In this document: in pieces, positions 1 to 11,565 of the stretch
How positions within the stretch are numbered: the stretch's first letter is position 1
How the letters are laid out: every line of letters begins with the position of its first letter
Assembly: GCA_018343915.1 (NCBI GenBank)
Contig: JABRWF010000001.1
Location: 4,836,001 to 4,900,000 of the forward strand
Source: Agroathelia rolfsii
Lineage: Eukaryota > Basidiomycota > Agaricomycetes > Amylocorticiales > Amylocorticiaceae
DNA: 64,000 bases
Direction: 5' to 3'
Notes under the pieces: generated by a model
What the model saw: the letters and a program-made list of their open reading frames with translations, nothing else
Database searches by the model: none
What the model was told of the DNA's origin: nothing
Made by a program: the position numbers and the translations under genes

Positions 1-1218
1 CTGCATGGACCGACACGCATAGTATTCATGTAGCCAGTTATTACCGTCTGGTCTCTCTATCAAGTGGTCGGTTATGACACCTATTGGTATCAGCTCATGA
101 CATTTATCTGTTATTAACAACAGTGACAAGAGCTAGATTCAACAGAAATGGTGGCTATGAAACAATGCACATTATGTTAGCACGTGAAGGTTTATAAGCA
201 TCTAAGGACACGCGGGCGTAAGGCAGCCTTAGACAGACATTCAGTTGTTTGGACTTCGGCCTTCATACTCCCAGCAGATAGCACGCGAAGTCTGGGTTCT
301 TAGCACGGGAAAGTCGCTTATGTGGAGTATTAGCAGCAATTCGTAAAGTCACGTTTCTTGGTCTGAACAAGAGAGAACGATGACAAACGATTATCAACCA
401 TCTCGGCAAAATGACAAAGAAACTAGAGTATTGGTTTCATCACGTGATGACGGCGTTGGAGAGCCGTGTATTGCACTGGGCGTGTTTTGCTGTGGGAGTC
501 AACATACGGGACATTGTCGGGATGTGGACTGAATAGAGTCTTAGCGGAAGTTCGTACTTCTCAAGGAGGATATATGCACACCAATACTACAGGTAGGTGA
601 ATATAATAATTTAGAATGATAAATATACCTCGGTCATTCTTAGGACGGTGAATGACTGAGGTAGACGCAAAGCCTGAGGACATAAAGCGAGGATACACCC
701 TCGCTTACATAATGAGGTGAAGCTCAGGCACTGCGTTGTGGCTTCAACAGTACTATACAGGCTCACAAAAGGAGTCCACTATGAGGGGACCCTAGCGGAC
801 AAAATTATAATACTAAAAAATTCGGTATATCTTGCTCTTCCGCCGATGCGCGTTATGAGCAGAAGAAGCCCCATGCTTTCAGCAGGTTGTCGCAGACTGT
901 GCCACCCAATTGCAGATCGTGTCTAATGCTTTTTTGACTGTTCACACCACTCCTTCGAAGATTGGCCAAGGGATTTCTATTGCCTTCTTGACCTTTCTGT
1001 CCTCCGACTTGTGAGACGGTTTAGATAGACAGCTGAAAAATGACGGTCTCTCGGATTGTTGGCTATCGTCAGGCATGACACAGTTGGAGACCCTACTGAC
1101 AGAAACAAAATCCATTTCCATTCGAGAGATCATCTCAGATTATGGTACAGCACGAGCTGAATCACCCCGCTTAAGTTCTACAACCGCATGATATTACCAA
1201 GCTACATACACCCTAACA
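1..1218. other. No supported gene
   Basis: I see no convincing coding pattern on either strand. The few open frames are short (under about 70 codons) and lack recognisable motifs, codon bias or plausible splice continuations. Confidence 0.5.
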
Positions 1219-1617
1219 TTGCTCGTACGCCTCGACGATACGATGGCCTCTGCCAAAGATAAGTCTTCCCTGGCTCGGCATATCCATATTCAAGATCTAG
1301 GGTGCATCATGGGCCACCTTCCTTGCTCCGTGCAGGTGCTTCTATCAACCTCCAAGCACATCAAAAGTACAGAATACAAAGATATCGATATCACCATTAT
1401 ATTATTAGGTAATGCGGCGGTGTTGTACGCTACCACGGACGGGAACCACGGTAATGCAGTAGCACGCATGGCGGTGCTGGCCGGATGGTGAGCATACATC
1501 GTCGTACCCAGGGCTCTAACAATTATTCGCAGGCCTTTACCCAGCCCAAACCTGGAACAATCGGATTACGATGATGCGGCCAAGCTTGTAGCATCTGGGG
1601 CAGTAGAGATAGTGTAA
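1219..1617 (+). pseudogene. Remnant of a PLP-dependent lyase (diaminopropionate ammonia-lyase / tryptophan synthase beta-like)
   Basis: The frame contains the peptide YATTDGNHGNAVARMAVLAG, which closely resembles the TDGNHGxAVARMA segment of fold-type II PLP enzymes such as diaminopropionate ammonia-lyase. The same frame continues after an in-frame TGA (about 1489-1491) with AYIVVPRAL and later YDDAAKLVASGA. These match the following strand and the 'DYDDA' segment of the family in the right order. Only about 130 codons are present, against about 400 for a full enzyme. Neither the lysine that binds PLP nor the C-terminal half is visible. I read this as a decayed fragment. The family is inferred from motifs only. 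Confidence 0.5.
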
Positions 1618-1637
1618 TTATCATCTACTATGTCCAA

Positions 1638-2063
1638 CTAACTCTTGGTACAGAACACGTCGTGGAAGGTGGTGTAAAGATATATATCTCCGCTAGGATC
1701 GTGGAGCGTTACACAACGCTTTTTGCAGAGATCGAAGAGCAACTCTCCAGTCAGTAAGAAACCGTACCAGTGGCCCCAATACAGGTCGTCATACCCATAA
1801 GTGTCGGCTCGCTCGCTCATGCTGCTGTTTAGCGATACCGTCCCACGGTCTATCATGCTACGAGACTAGTCCCTGTCAGTTATCACGTCAGTCAAGCCTA
1901 AAATCACTACATGTTTTCTGGCGAGGTTGAAAATTCTCAAGACAATCACGATAAAGACTAGGAGAGGCAGGATCATGGCTACGCTCAACTCCAACTGCGG
2001 CATGGTATCTCTCGTCTCATCCGGCCTGTTTGGACCTCGTTGCAGGCATGGAAGTAGTGCCAA
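1638..2063 (-). pseudogene. Possible small single-helix membrane protein with an in-frame stop
   Basis: On the minus strand one frame runs for about 140 codons, broken only by a single TAG at 1866-1868. Before the stop is one strongly hydrophobic segment of about 20 residues (AMILPLLVFIVIVLRIF) followed by basic residues, as in a signal-anchor. After the stop the same frame continues with aromatic-rich sequence (DDLYWGHWYGFLLTGELLF). I do not recognise the family. It could be a pseudogene with one nonsense codon, two short exons, or chance. There is no splice signal exactly at the stop. Confidence 0.25.
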
Positions 2064-2394
2064 CGATGTCAGATGAGAATGCGACCCGTGGAGTTGATGA
2101 TCTGGCGATGCCGGGTTTGTCGAGTGTTGTCTGAACCGTGTGAGAGTGTATCGCTGGCTGCTGTGGGTAAGCCTGTTAAGCTTAAGAGGGATGATGCTGG
2201 ATATGAGTTTAAGTTTACGCCTGAGTTGGTTGGTGTTAATTAGCTCAGAGGGGTGTCAGGCGTATCTGGGAAACTAACTAAAAAAAAAAAAAGCAAATTA
2301 TATTCTGATGATTGTGTAAAAAATTCCGTTGTCTCAAACGTAAGTTATTAGTAAGAAAGTTGTATTATATGTAGATGGATTGGCCTGATCTTCT

Positions 2395-3545
2395 GAGAGC
2401 TGCATCTTCAACCTGCGCTCCTTGGACGGATGAAAATCGGGGACACTCCTTCTCAAACCTTGAACCCAGTGATGTTTGAGTCTCCCACAGCTACTTTCTC
2501 CGCCTCCAAATGGCTGATAAGACTCAACTCCCGAGTAGCACCACGAACTTTGTTCCAGAGATTTGTACCGCCTCCGAAACCAGTGCATTGCTCCTTTAGA
2601 TCCTTGGGGAGCTGATTCCATTTTTTTCTCGAACGCATGCTCCTGGAACATGAAAAGATGTAGACACGGCTACATCAGGGCAAGGAAATTCCATCTAAAC
2701 CACGCACCTTGATAGCAACCTCGCTAAACGGACGCATATACTATACGATCTGATTACTTCGCCTGCTCGCAAATGGTTTGCAAGCGATACAAGAAATCAC
2801 AAAGGCAAAGCTTTCATAGAGCAGTCGGATCTGCCCGCTGTACGAAAACCATTGAGTAGGCGAGTGATGCTTACAACGTGGTCGAACCCGTGTCTCGGGT
2901 CGTAGTCAGCCTCTGGCGAGAGCGAACCAGAGAGCATTGTAAGATGTCTTTCAATGGACTTTGCAAGTACTGGCGATGGTATCTCTTCTTCCCCTCTTGT
3001 GCTGTCGCCCCGAGCCGTCGGGGGTGCTTATGCCAGATGGACCAGGGAAGGGATTCTCCTTTTCCTCCGCCTCGGCCTTGGATTCAGTCACGCTCTTGCA
3101 TTCTGGTTTAGATGCGGATATTGACAGTTCAGAATGATGTGATTCTGTAAAAACGAAGGCGATAACTTGGGCTTTGACCCAACCCGTCTTTGTCGAGTAA
3201 AAGCGGCTCTTCATCATCGTCCTGCGCGCGCATATGGTCTTCTTTCTTGACTTTGGGCACTTTGGGAGAGAACACTGTAACAAAAACTACTTAGCATAAA
3301 GAAAGAAGTGCTTTAACCAAATAAATTAAAAGGAGATATTTCACCCACCCTAAAGATGAATATCCGCCGAAGCACTGCCGTTGCCCCGCCCCGCCTCCCC
3401 TCGCGCGCCTAGGCACGCGTCAGGGGGAGGTGAAAATACTTGAGCAGCTCCGCGGGCGGAGGTGGGATCGGGTTCGTCTTCGGTCACAACGGCAGTATGG
3501 AAGAGGGCTTACTTGGTGTGGTGGATGGTGTAGGATACATCGAAG
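2395..3545 (-). pseudogene. Degenerate partial duplicate of the Ku80 gene (3' half)
   Basis: This stretch aligns collinearly and in the same orientation with about 11650-12760 of the intact Ku80 gene. Shared pieces include the C-terminal tract readable here as KKWNQLPKDLKEQC and RELSLISHLE (EKWNRFLYELKEEC and RELSLISQLE in the gene), the acidic/serine-rich linker, and the GGxGFV/HTTK region near 3430-3540. The copy is broken by frameshifts and stops. It retains the positions of introns of the parent (for example the AT-rich spacer around 3275-3350), so it arose by DNA duplication and not from a reverse-transcribed mRNA. It has no start region and no vWA or beta-barrel domain. Probably non-functional. 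Confidence 0.8.
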
Positions 3546-5174
3546 TAAGGGCGAAAGGGTATCTCCCCTAGGATTATAAAAAGTTGCACGGCGCTATTTA
3601 CGGAGATGGATGAGCAACTCTCTGTGGGAGTAAAGAGGGAGGACGTGCCAGGGCAAGTGATCAAAACACACCTCTTCTGATCCGTGGGCGTCCACTCACT
3701 TGCTCATGCTGGCACTCAGCACTACTGCTCTCCAGATTATTGCGCTACAAGGCCAGCCCAATCGATGATTGCAGTGGAGTCCGAGGTTATCATGTAGTAT
3801 TTAAATACGAGCTTGAGAGCAGCAGAGGTGATCATGGTTTAGAAAGGGCAGGCGGTCGTGGCGAGGCTGCACTGCGGCAACGGTGTCACGTTTAGTCGAA
3901 CCGGATCTCTTTACTGACATCTGCAGTGTTGGATGAAAGGTATGCATGATTCGACTAGGCGTGGAGTGTAGTATAGATAATGTGAAAGTGCAACGCTGGT
4001 TAATATAGTTAGGCTCATCAAGCCGGAGAGAGAAAGTGGTGGATACTTGTGACGGTTGTGTCACAAGAGCAAAGAACCTGGCTGAGCTGGGGCAACAGAG
4101 TTCCCAGAAACAGGGGTTAAGACCATGTAACCGAGAAGAGATTATTGTGACAGGTAGTCCAGCCGGCAAGCGCGATGCGCATGTAATTTTCTTTTCCGAC
4201 CTTGGAAACCTTTGTAGGCGTTGTAGCAATGCAATGCAATGCAAATAATAAAATAAAATAAAAAATAAAAATTAGGAGTAAAATACCTTGACCAAATAAA
4301 TAAAATGCATTTGCCAAATGCAGAAGTAAATGGGGCTAGCCTTCTCGCTGATTTACTGCATCGAATGTACGGGACAATAATGAGAGCACGGCAAAAGAGC
4401 TTATGATAATTGACCAATATGCTTTCCAGGAAACCCTGGCCGGTAGGATATGAGAGACGATAGCAGAGTAGCAAGTAAACTGTGACGGGTAGTCACGAAA
4501 TCGAACGTGGGGATAGTAGGCACAGGGTTGGATTCAAGAACACTGCGGTAACACACACATAGTAGTCTAGTATTTATACGAAATGCAATCTCCTTCCAAG
4601 CCCATCGTCCACATGCAACAGATAAGAAATGCAACCAATCATGACCAAGCAGAAGAGAATATGAAATTAGGAACGTTGCCCGCTGCCCTGTGCGGCGGAC
4701 AAGATGGATTAAGCCGCGGCGGGGCTGTAACAAGTAACGCTGCGCCGTTACATAAACACTGCATAATGTCAATGTGCCTAATCCGCCGCGGCTCAGCTCA
4801 CTGCTCTTTGGCGGTGGCGGTGTTCGAGTAGTCGTTGTCGTCTCTCTCGGTTCAGGTGGCTCTATCAACGACTGTTTGGTTATTACATGCGCAAGGTGCT
4901 TGGTCTCTCTGGTGCTCCGTCAAGCCCTTGGTCTATGCGCTTAGGTCAAATGAATATCCACCAGGCCTTATATCGTCTGTTTTTCTTTCTTTCTGCAGAC
5001 TCTTCGACCTCAAAGCATTTACTTAGCAGTTATCTATTCTGCAATTACGACTAGACTACACTACTTGAGATAGAAACATACAATTATCAGGGTATGAGTG
5101 GCTTTATATTGTCCGTATTTAATATCCGTGTCCATAACCTAAATCATTTCCTCTTCTTTCTCATCCTTTTCCTT
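3546..5174. other. Intergenic, no supported gene; short microsatellite inside
   Basis: Two minus-strand open frames of about 150 codons (3801-4244, 4401-4868) have biased, low-information composition and no domain I recognise, so I do not call them. A short tandem tract of a CAATG-like unit followed by AAAAT units lies at about 4226-4273. Confidence 0.45.
4226..4273. repeat. Microsatellite: CAATG units then A/T-rich AAAAT units
   Basis: About three and a half copies of GCAAT/CAATG are directly followed by a run of (T)AAAA(T) units. Simple-sequence repeat, no function implied. Confidence 0.7.
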
Positions 5175-5674
5175 TCAGTCAGTGACGTTCACGGTGATGT
5201 TGTGCAGCTCAAAGAGCGGGACATTACTGGCCTAAATGCAAATGAAGGTTAGTACCAAAGAAAGGGGATCAGGAAAAGCAGCCAACGTACCCCAACGAGC
5301 GAAAAGTGTGCCACATTCAGCTGGTTGATGCCCGTGGGCACATCCGCCGGCACATAGACCGTGAAGTTCTGGTGCGGCGGCAGCCAGTACTCTGACGAGT
5401 ACTGCGGGTTGAACGGTCCCTGGTACAACACGCGGCCCAGGACATCAGACGGAGGCAGGCAGGTGGAGGCGCCACCCAAACAGGGGTATATGCCGAGGAC
5501 GGTGACGAGCTCGGTTGAGCCTGTGAGCGAGTTGGGACGGTCGATGCGTACGGTAATGTTGGTGCCGCGCTGGACGGTTGAGCCGTCGGTCGGGTAGCCG
5601 ATACTTGTGCTCTGGGCTAGGGCCGTGGCAGCGAAGAGGACAGAAGAGAATAAAGAGGTAACGGAGAATTTCAT
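5175..5674 (-). CDS. Small secreted protein, about 146 residues
   Basis: The ATG at 5674 opens a classic signal peptide (MKFSVTSLFSSVLFAATALA, then Q). Exon 1 is 5291-5674. A 59-bp intron (donor gtacgt, acceptor tttag) joins it in frame to exon 2 at 5175-5231, giving a C-terminus ending LFELHNITVNVTD. The mature chain begins near STSIGYPTDGSTVQRGTNIT, has two Cys (IYPCLGGASTC), several N-glycosylation sequons (NIT, NFT, NVT) and a beta-rich composition. Similar small secreted proteins of unknown role are common in Agaricomycetes; that is a family-level recollection. The longer upstream frame is not needed, because the signal peptide fixes the start. It may act in the cell wall or extracellular space. 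Reaction unknown. Confidence 0.8.
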
Positions 5675-7640
5675 GATTGTAATTAATGGAGACGGTTTAG
5701 AAGAATCGTGTGGTGAGTATAATGTGTCTCTCCGGATTATTCCGCTTGAGGCAGAGCTGGATATTTGACTTGTGGGATAAGGAGCGACTGGGATGTAATA
5801 ATGGCGGTCATTTATATCTCTGACTGGACGCCTCATCGGACATGACTGACCGCGCACTGCCCATGCCGTGAGCCCCAAATGGCGCAGTGTTTGGCTGATT
5901 TGTCGTTGACTACATTATTCCTGGACGAAACACCCATTTCAGTCGGTGGATAACTTTGAGAGGCATGGCACTTATGTGTTCTGTTCTTACATTATTGCAT
6001 TGAACTGTGCCTTTGAATCTTTCGGATTAGTATCTACTTCCGATGGAAATGACGGCATTATTCTCAAACATAAAATCCTAAGTAGTGCCCGAGTGTCTAT
6101 GTATGTTGGATTCTCACACGGGTGTTTGCGTTCTCCAGAGGAGTTTCCGTGATGACTGATTTCAAATCCGGTACATTGTATGCGCAAGAATGACCACAAG
6201 TACCATCTCAGGCTATGCATGCATACCTCTAGATGTCACCCGCATATACGCGCATACGTATTGTACTCAGTGCGACTACAGTAAATAATTGCAATTATGT
6301 ATTATCCATCAAAAGTACAGCACTCGAGATCGAATATAATCCATTTACGAACGCCATCCAAGAATCATTAAATGAAAGAAATGGCGGTGGAGATGATGAT
6401 AATGCATCATTCATAGCCGGCATAAATACTAGTATCACAGCCTTTCCGCCTATTCATCCATGCCCTTCATGATCACAAAGCCGGCCAGTATACGCCTACC
6501 ATTACCTTTGCTATTGATGCCACGATCGGTGCTGCCATCCACCGACGGTATCTACAGACCGTGTCCCTCCCGTGTACCTGACTCGGATGTAACACTAGCA
6601 GTCAATGGACTATGAAGTTGCGTTGTAAGCTACTGAGAAAAAACCAAACGAGGGCGAGACTGGTAACAAGGACTTGAACGTAAACTTTGGCTGGGGCTTC
6701 TGTTGTATGTTACGATGCTACTCGTGCCTTGTTTCGACCTTGATGATCATGATACTGGCAGAGAGTGAGCCTCGGTGCGATGTCTCTCACATGGCTTGAC
6801 CAGACCCCTTTGCGGACATGAACAAGGCAGTGGCATTATCGAATGGGAATGAAATCCGTAGGGTGGATGACCTGGCGATTTGACGTCTGATAAATAAAAT
6901 CAGCAAGTAGTATCAGCTTCCGACCAACGCTGCTAATTTGCTTCTGGAAACTCCGAGTCTTCTTGCACATGGCGGTATCGCATTTAAAACTGTACTTTCA
7001 TTTGTTGCTATTTGAATAACAAGATTGAGATATCCACTGCATGCTTTCCTTACTGCTTGACAGCTGTATTCAGAATTGCAGTGTAGCATCGGCATCCTGG
7101 GACTTGCAGTCGATGCACGCTGACATTGGCCCATGACTCTGAATAATAGAAGAACGTGAGCTGGTGCACATGCGCCGCAAGCCTACGAGCATGTCGAGGC
7201 AAGGAACTCTAACCAGGATCAAGTCCTGCGTACGACAAAGCCTACAAGGCTTGTCTACCGCGGCGGCCACAATTCCACGTTCCGGTGCTCGATTGGTGTG
7301 CTCTATATCCAAATCAACCAACTACACGACGCACTTGATGCTTACTTGCCCGCCATCCACATCAGTTCTTACATCTCGGAGGTGTCGTATGGCCTTGGCA
7401 GTCTGTGCGAAAGCTGTAACAACCAGGTCTCGGATGCTATTGACGCTCATGCGCGCGCGACCTCATGAAAAAAGCGACAAAGTAGTGTCTTGAGTTGCTG
7501 AGGAATGCTCAGGCTACGGGTGGCCAGCTTCTAGCTGCGCCTGGCCCGCAGCACGTGCAAACACTGTGATATCCTCCCCCTCCTCATTGCTCTCTGCCGG
7601 CAGCATCATACAGCTTTCGTTCCGCCACAACTTGAGGGAT
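5675..7640. other. Intergenic, no supported gene; one exon-like stretch
   Basis: No complete gene is visible. Around 7300-7467 on the plus strand one frame reads like coding sequence (DALDAYLPAIHISSYISEV, then SYGLGSLCESCNNQVSDAI) and ends at a TGA. I cannot join it to other exons or to a family. It may be an exon of a decayed gene. Confidence 0.35.
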
Positions 7641-7649
7641 GTCTTGAAA

Positions 7650-8906
7650 AATGGCCAGTCGCTCTCGCTCTCCTTCGCCAACAGCCATGGCTATCTTCCC
7701 CTACCCGTCAACGCTAACGATGGCAGATGCGTCTTCGCGCATCCGCCCCTAGCACCCCTGGGCTTCGACTACTCGCTTCTCCACGAGGCCCTGCACGTGA
7801 TGGGCGATCACTATATACAGTGTTTGCTGAGGCGACAGGTGTCGATGATGGCCTTGGCTTAGATGCAGAGCGTGCACAAGCTAATGCCGTCGTCGTCACC
7901 CAAGCAGTACCCGTGCTAGAGCATTGGTCGTCGATCATCCGTGTCGATATCCGTGATGTACCACCTCGCCCATCCTCACCGCTGTCTCATGGATCTCAGA
8001 AGCTACATGGATGCCGGGAGATGGCACGGGAGCGCCCAGGTGAGCGTTGTCTTTATATGGAGAAGGACGGGTGACGGGATGGTGGCGCTCATGGGATCTT
8101 GTTGCCGTCCCCGTCATCACTCAGCCAGCGCTCGGGGGTTGTGTCGCCTGTCTCCTCACATAGTGGAGGACGCTCAGCAACGCAGTGGAGCCGGTATAGC
8201 TCTGGTGCGTCGCAGCCACCGCATCACGAGTGTCTATCGAGGTATCATCCACTATACGACGGCGCTTCTGGCAGCGGGTATTCGAATTACCGCAGTCGAC
8301 ATCGCAATCGGTCGAGTGACAGCAGGCATGGGTCATACGTGACGTCCCCTGAAGTGCCGCGTCATGGTCTATCCCCTTTCTCTACGCATGGACGTGGTAT
8401 GAGCCCAGGCCCACAGGACGGAGTACACCCATCCTGGCGATGGACGGGGTAGCAGCAGAAGGAGAATGTAATGGCTCCCAGTATGCCCTCCCCGGCACCG
8501 GCGTCCTCAAAGCCATTGAAACCAAATTCATCGTCCTCATCCTCATTCCGTGGCGAGCCAGCAGCAACCTGGTCGAATGACCGACAGACACCCAAGGCCC
8601 CCCGCCTCTTGGGCTCAACGCGCTGCCTCGCACTCGCCGCGGGATCACGACGATAATTGGCCTATCAGCAGTGACCGCGAACGTGAACGCAGCAGCATCG
8701 TGTTGCCTCGTGAGCGGGAGCGGGAGAGGCTCAATGGGGCTGCTGTATCGGCGGCGGTGATCCAACGCTCACAGTCGAGGCCGAGCTTGGGGCAGGGCAT
8801 GCTGCAGACGACGATGATGAGCAGTAACAACGGCGATAATGATGGACAGACACTTCCCAAGGTTTGTTATTTTGTCGAGCGAGCCAGCCAGCCAAAATCA
8901 ATATAA
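7650..8906 (+). pseudogene. Serine/proline/arginine-rich gene-like region with broken frame
   Basis: A plausible start at about 7650 gives MASRSRSPSPTAMAIFPYPS. Farther on, one frame at 8099-8656 reads Ser/Pro/Arg-rich protein (for example SPEVPRHGLSPFSTHGRGMS) but is cut by a TAG at 8450-8452. From about 8600 a different frame looks like the real continuation (QRAASHSPRDHDDNWPISSD, then DRERERSS and RERERERL). A candidate intron of about 80 bp (gtgagc near 8041 to cactcag near 8123) joins two frames, but the remaining breaks need very short introns or frameshifts. I do not recognise the family. Either a multi-exon gene for a disordered, RS-like protein or a recent pseudogene. Confidence 0.35.
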
Positions 8907-10178
8907 AAAGCAAGATATTATCCTGCTTGTCATTGTACTTGGTCACGGTACGCCGACAAACAGATGCGGTACAAACTACAACGCACAGCTACTCTAAATA
9001 CTATGTCACGCTACGCGTGACCGTGACTACGTCATACATACTCCATAGCTACAGATTGCTATTCCAACAAGGTTGAGGCATCAGAGTGAAGAATGAAGAA
9101 AATATAATGTAGGCGGTGTATGTGTATCCTTTTTTTGTTTGTTTATCAGAGGTTTGCATTCAGTGGTTATGCGTATTCTTGAATTCGAAATTTTTCTCGC
9201 ATCTGTCGTGTATGTGTTCTTATTCCTCATCTCTCCTCTTATTCCTCTCTTCATCGCGTCTTCATAACATGTCTATATCGCATATATAGTCGGGCATTCT
9301 CCAGCTTCTTTTTCTCCCCTTCTACCTTCTCTTTCATTCTCCTCTTTACGATTATCCGTGTGACTTGGTACTCTATTCTCGTGCGATGGTTCTTTCTCTC
9401 ACTTCTCTTTTTACTATGGCTAAGCTGTTCTCTTTCACCTCCCATTTCTTTCCTTCTCTTCCTTACACTTATATATATGATGATGTGTAGTACTATTCTT
9501 GTTCTAAATCAAATGCATTTTTTCTTCCATAAATTTGACCAATCATAAAATTTAACGAGGATTGTCGACTTGGGCTACATTTCACAACCTTCGTTATTCT
9601 AAGGCATTGGCCTGTTTATATTGCAGTCCTCAATATCCCGTCGTATCGATTTTTGACTCCACTCCGTCATTATGGCGCCGTAAACCGTTGAGATAGGAAT
9701 GGTGTCAGAAAAATATATATAAGAGTGCACGTCAAGGAAGAATACAGACGCAATATTATGGTATTGACATCAAACGAATCAGTAAAAATACTACAAACTC
9801 TATACGATGTATAAATCACTGAACAGACAATATATCATGACAAGACATAGAGGGATGGCTAACAGAAGGATTTCAAACAAAAACAGGTTTTCGATATATC
9901 AGATAGTCATTGTTAAAAAGATCCAAGCATAACCTTAAAAGAAACGCGAGTAATAGTATACAACGTCACAAAAAGAATCCACAGTAGATGATGATTGTGT
10001 TTCTCGCGAGTAAAACGTGCAACGACGTCCAGAATAAGAAGATTACCAGGCGTCAGAAAAACGTTTATGCAGATTCATGGCTTGATTACTTCAGGTTCTA
10101 TAACGATGCGCAATATTGATTCAGTAAAAAATCAGTAGGGGAATAGACTCAGTCGTGTAAATAAAACAAAATGCTACC
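8907..10178. other. Intergenic, AT-rich, no supported gene
   Basis: Pyrimidine-rich tracts at about 9190-9480 and AT-rich sequence after 9540 show no coding pattern on either strand. Confidence 0.55.
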
Positions 10179-11545
10179 TTAAGAAATCTCCAATTCATTC
10201 GCAGGTAACACCTGATTACAACTTTTCCAATCCTCTCCATACAAAAAATTTGTTAGATTGAGGTGCAGGCGAATTTGGTTGATGATACAAATGGTCCGGG
10301 GCATATACAACAAAGACCGCAAGTCTTCTGGGATCCAAATGAATAATTCGCCGTTAGGACCTTTGATCCAGCCATTATCTACATTAAAAGAGAGAAGATC
10401 ACGAAGATCTGAAGCTTGAGGAGGAGGATTAAATGATGGAACTTTTGAAAGTTGGAATAACGTTGAATGATGTAGTTGCTGAGGCAAGGAATGAGGCAGG
10501 GTTATTAAGTCCGGACTAACATTAATGTGATCAACCGGGTTAACGTTAAACAATATAGAAGGGTGACTAGTATGTACATCCCATACTTGAACCATATTGT
10601 TATTAGATCCAGAGACGATGTGATTGCCGTCAGGTGAATATACCACAGAATAAACGGAACTAGTGTGGCTTTGAAGCGGTGGCATAGCGGGCTGACTGGT
10701 ATAAGCATCCTATACTTGCACTATCTTACCAGGAGAATTTATAAATCTAGGTCTAGATCTAGATTCAGATCCAGAGACGATGCGATTACCGTCAGGCGAA
10801 TACGCCACAGATAAGACGGAACTGTATGTCCTTCCAGCGGCGGCATGGCGGGCTGACCAGTATGAGCATTCCATACTCGCACCGTGTTGTCATGAGATCC
10901 AGAGACGATGTGACTGCCGTCAGGTGAAAAGGCCACACAAAAGACACTATCAGTATGCTTTCTTAGGCAAAGGTCCCATGCTTTTGATCTATTTGTTCCT
11001 TCGTATTTGATTTCAGCGATGCCTTTATACTGCGGCCAAAATTTCACTCTAATCATTGATCTATCCCTCCAAACGCAAGTGCAGAGAGGTAAATATGCAA
11101 CACGCTCCGTGAGATCGCTTCATTAGACTCGTATGCAAAGTGAATTGCATCGTCTATGAATCGAATCAAGTTTGGCATTGCCTATCATTTTTTTCCCCTT
11201 ACGAGTTAGTTATAAATACATAATATTTTTCTGATTGATTTACCTTTACAATAACAGCAATGTCTGTAACATATCCGGAATGGCATTCGTCTGTCCAGCA
11301 ATACTATTAGCTTCGAGCCAGTAAAGGAATTTTAGTACTAGTGTTTTTTCGATCCAAGCAACAATATTTGCCGATTGCTCTAGTGAGGCATTTTGTATTA
11401 TATAATCTGACCACCTAGTAACGGCGTATAAGAGGTGCTGAGGGAGTGATAGGCCCTGGTCTTTGTTGCTTAGTAGCGATGTATGAGCTTGAGCGACATT
11501 GAACCGAAGTTTTGCACCCATAACTTTAAAGCAACATTGCAACAA
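10179..11545 (-). pseudogene. 5'-truncated NACHT/WD40 NLR-like gene remnant
   Basis: Three parts of a fungal NLR follow each other on the minus strand. At 11246-11545 is the helical region that sits between NACHT and WD40 (KLRFNVAQAHTSLLSNK, then LEQSANIVAWIEKTLVLKFL). At about 11050-11190 is its continuation (RSVLHIYLSALAFGG). Then come WD40 repeats (HTDSVFCVAFSPDGSHIVSG, SSVYSVVYSPDGNHIVSGS) and the usual C-terminal tail (WIKGPNGELFIWIPEDLRSL) ending at 10179. The whole N-terminal half with the P-loop NACHT domain is missing. There is a frameshift between LSALAFGG and the first WD40 repeat, and another after EGHT near 10830, beside a CTAGAT-like microsatellite. The remnant starts about 20 bp beyond the Ku80 stop codon. 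NLRs of this type act in heterokaryon incompatibility and self/non-self recognition; this copy should be inactive. Confidence 0.8.
10736..10775. repeat. Short CTAGAT-like tandem repeat inside the WD40 remnant
   Basis: Degenerate hexamer units (TCTAGA/TCCAGA) form a short tract exactly where the WD40 reading frame is lost, which suggests slippage helped break the gene. Confidence 0.5.
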
Positions 11546-11565
11546 TTATGTTATCATTAAGTATA

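Noticed and set aside
3801..4868. Two minus-strand frames of about 150 codons
   Set aside because: No recognisable domain, poor codon pattern, overlap with simple repeats.
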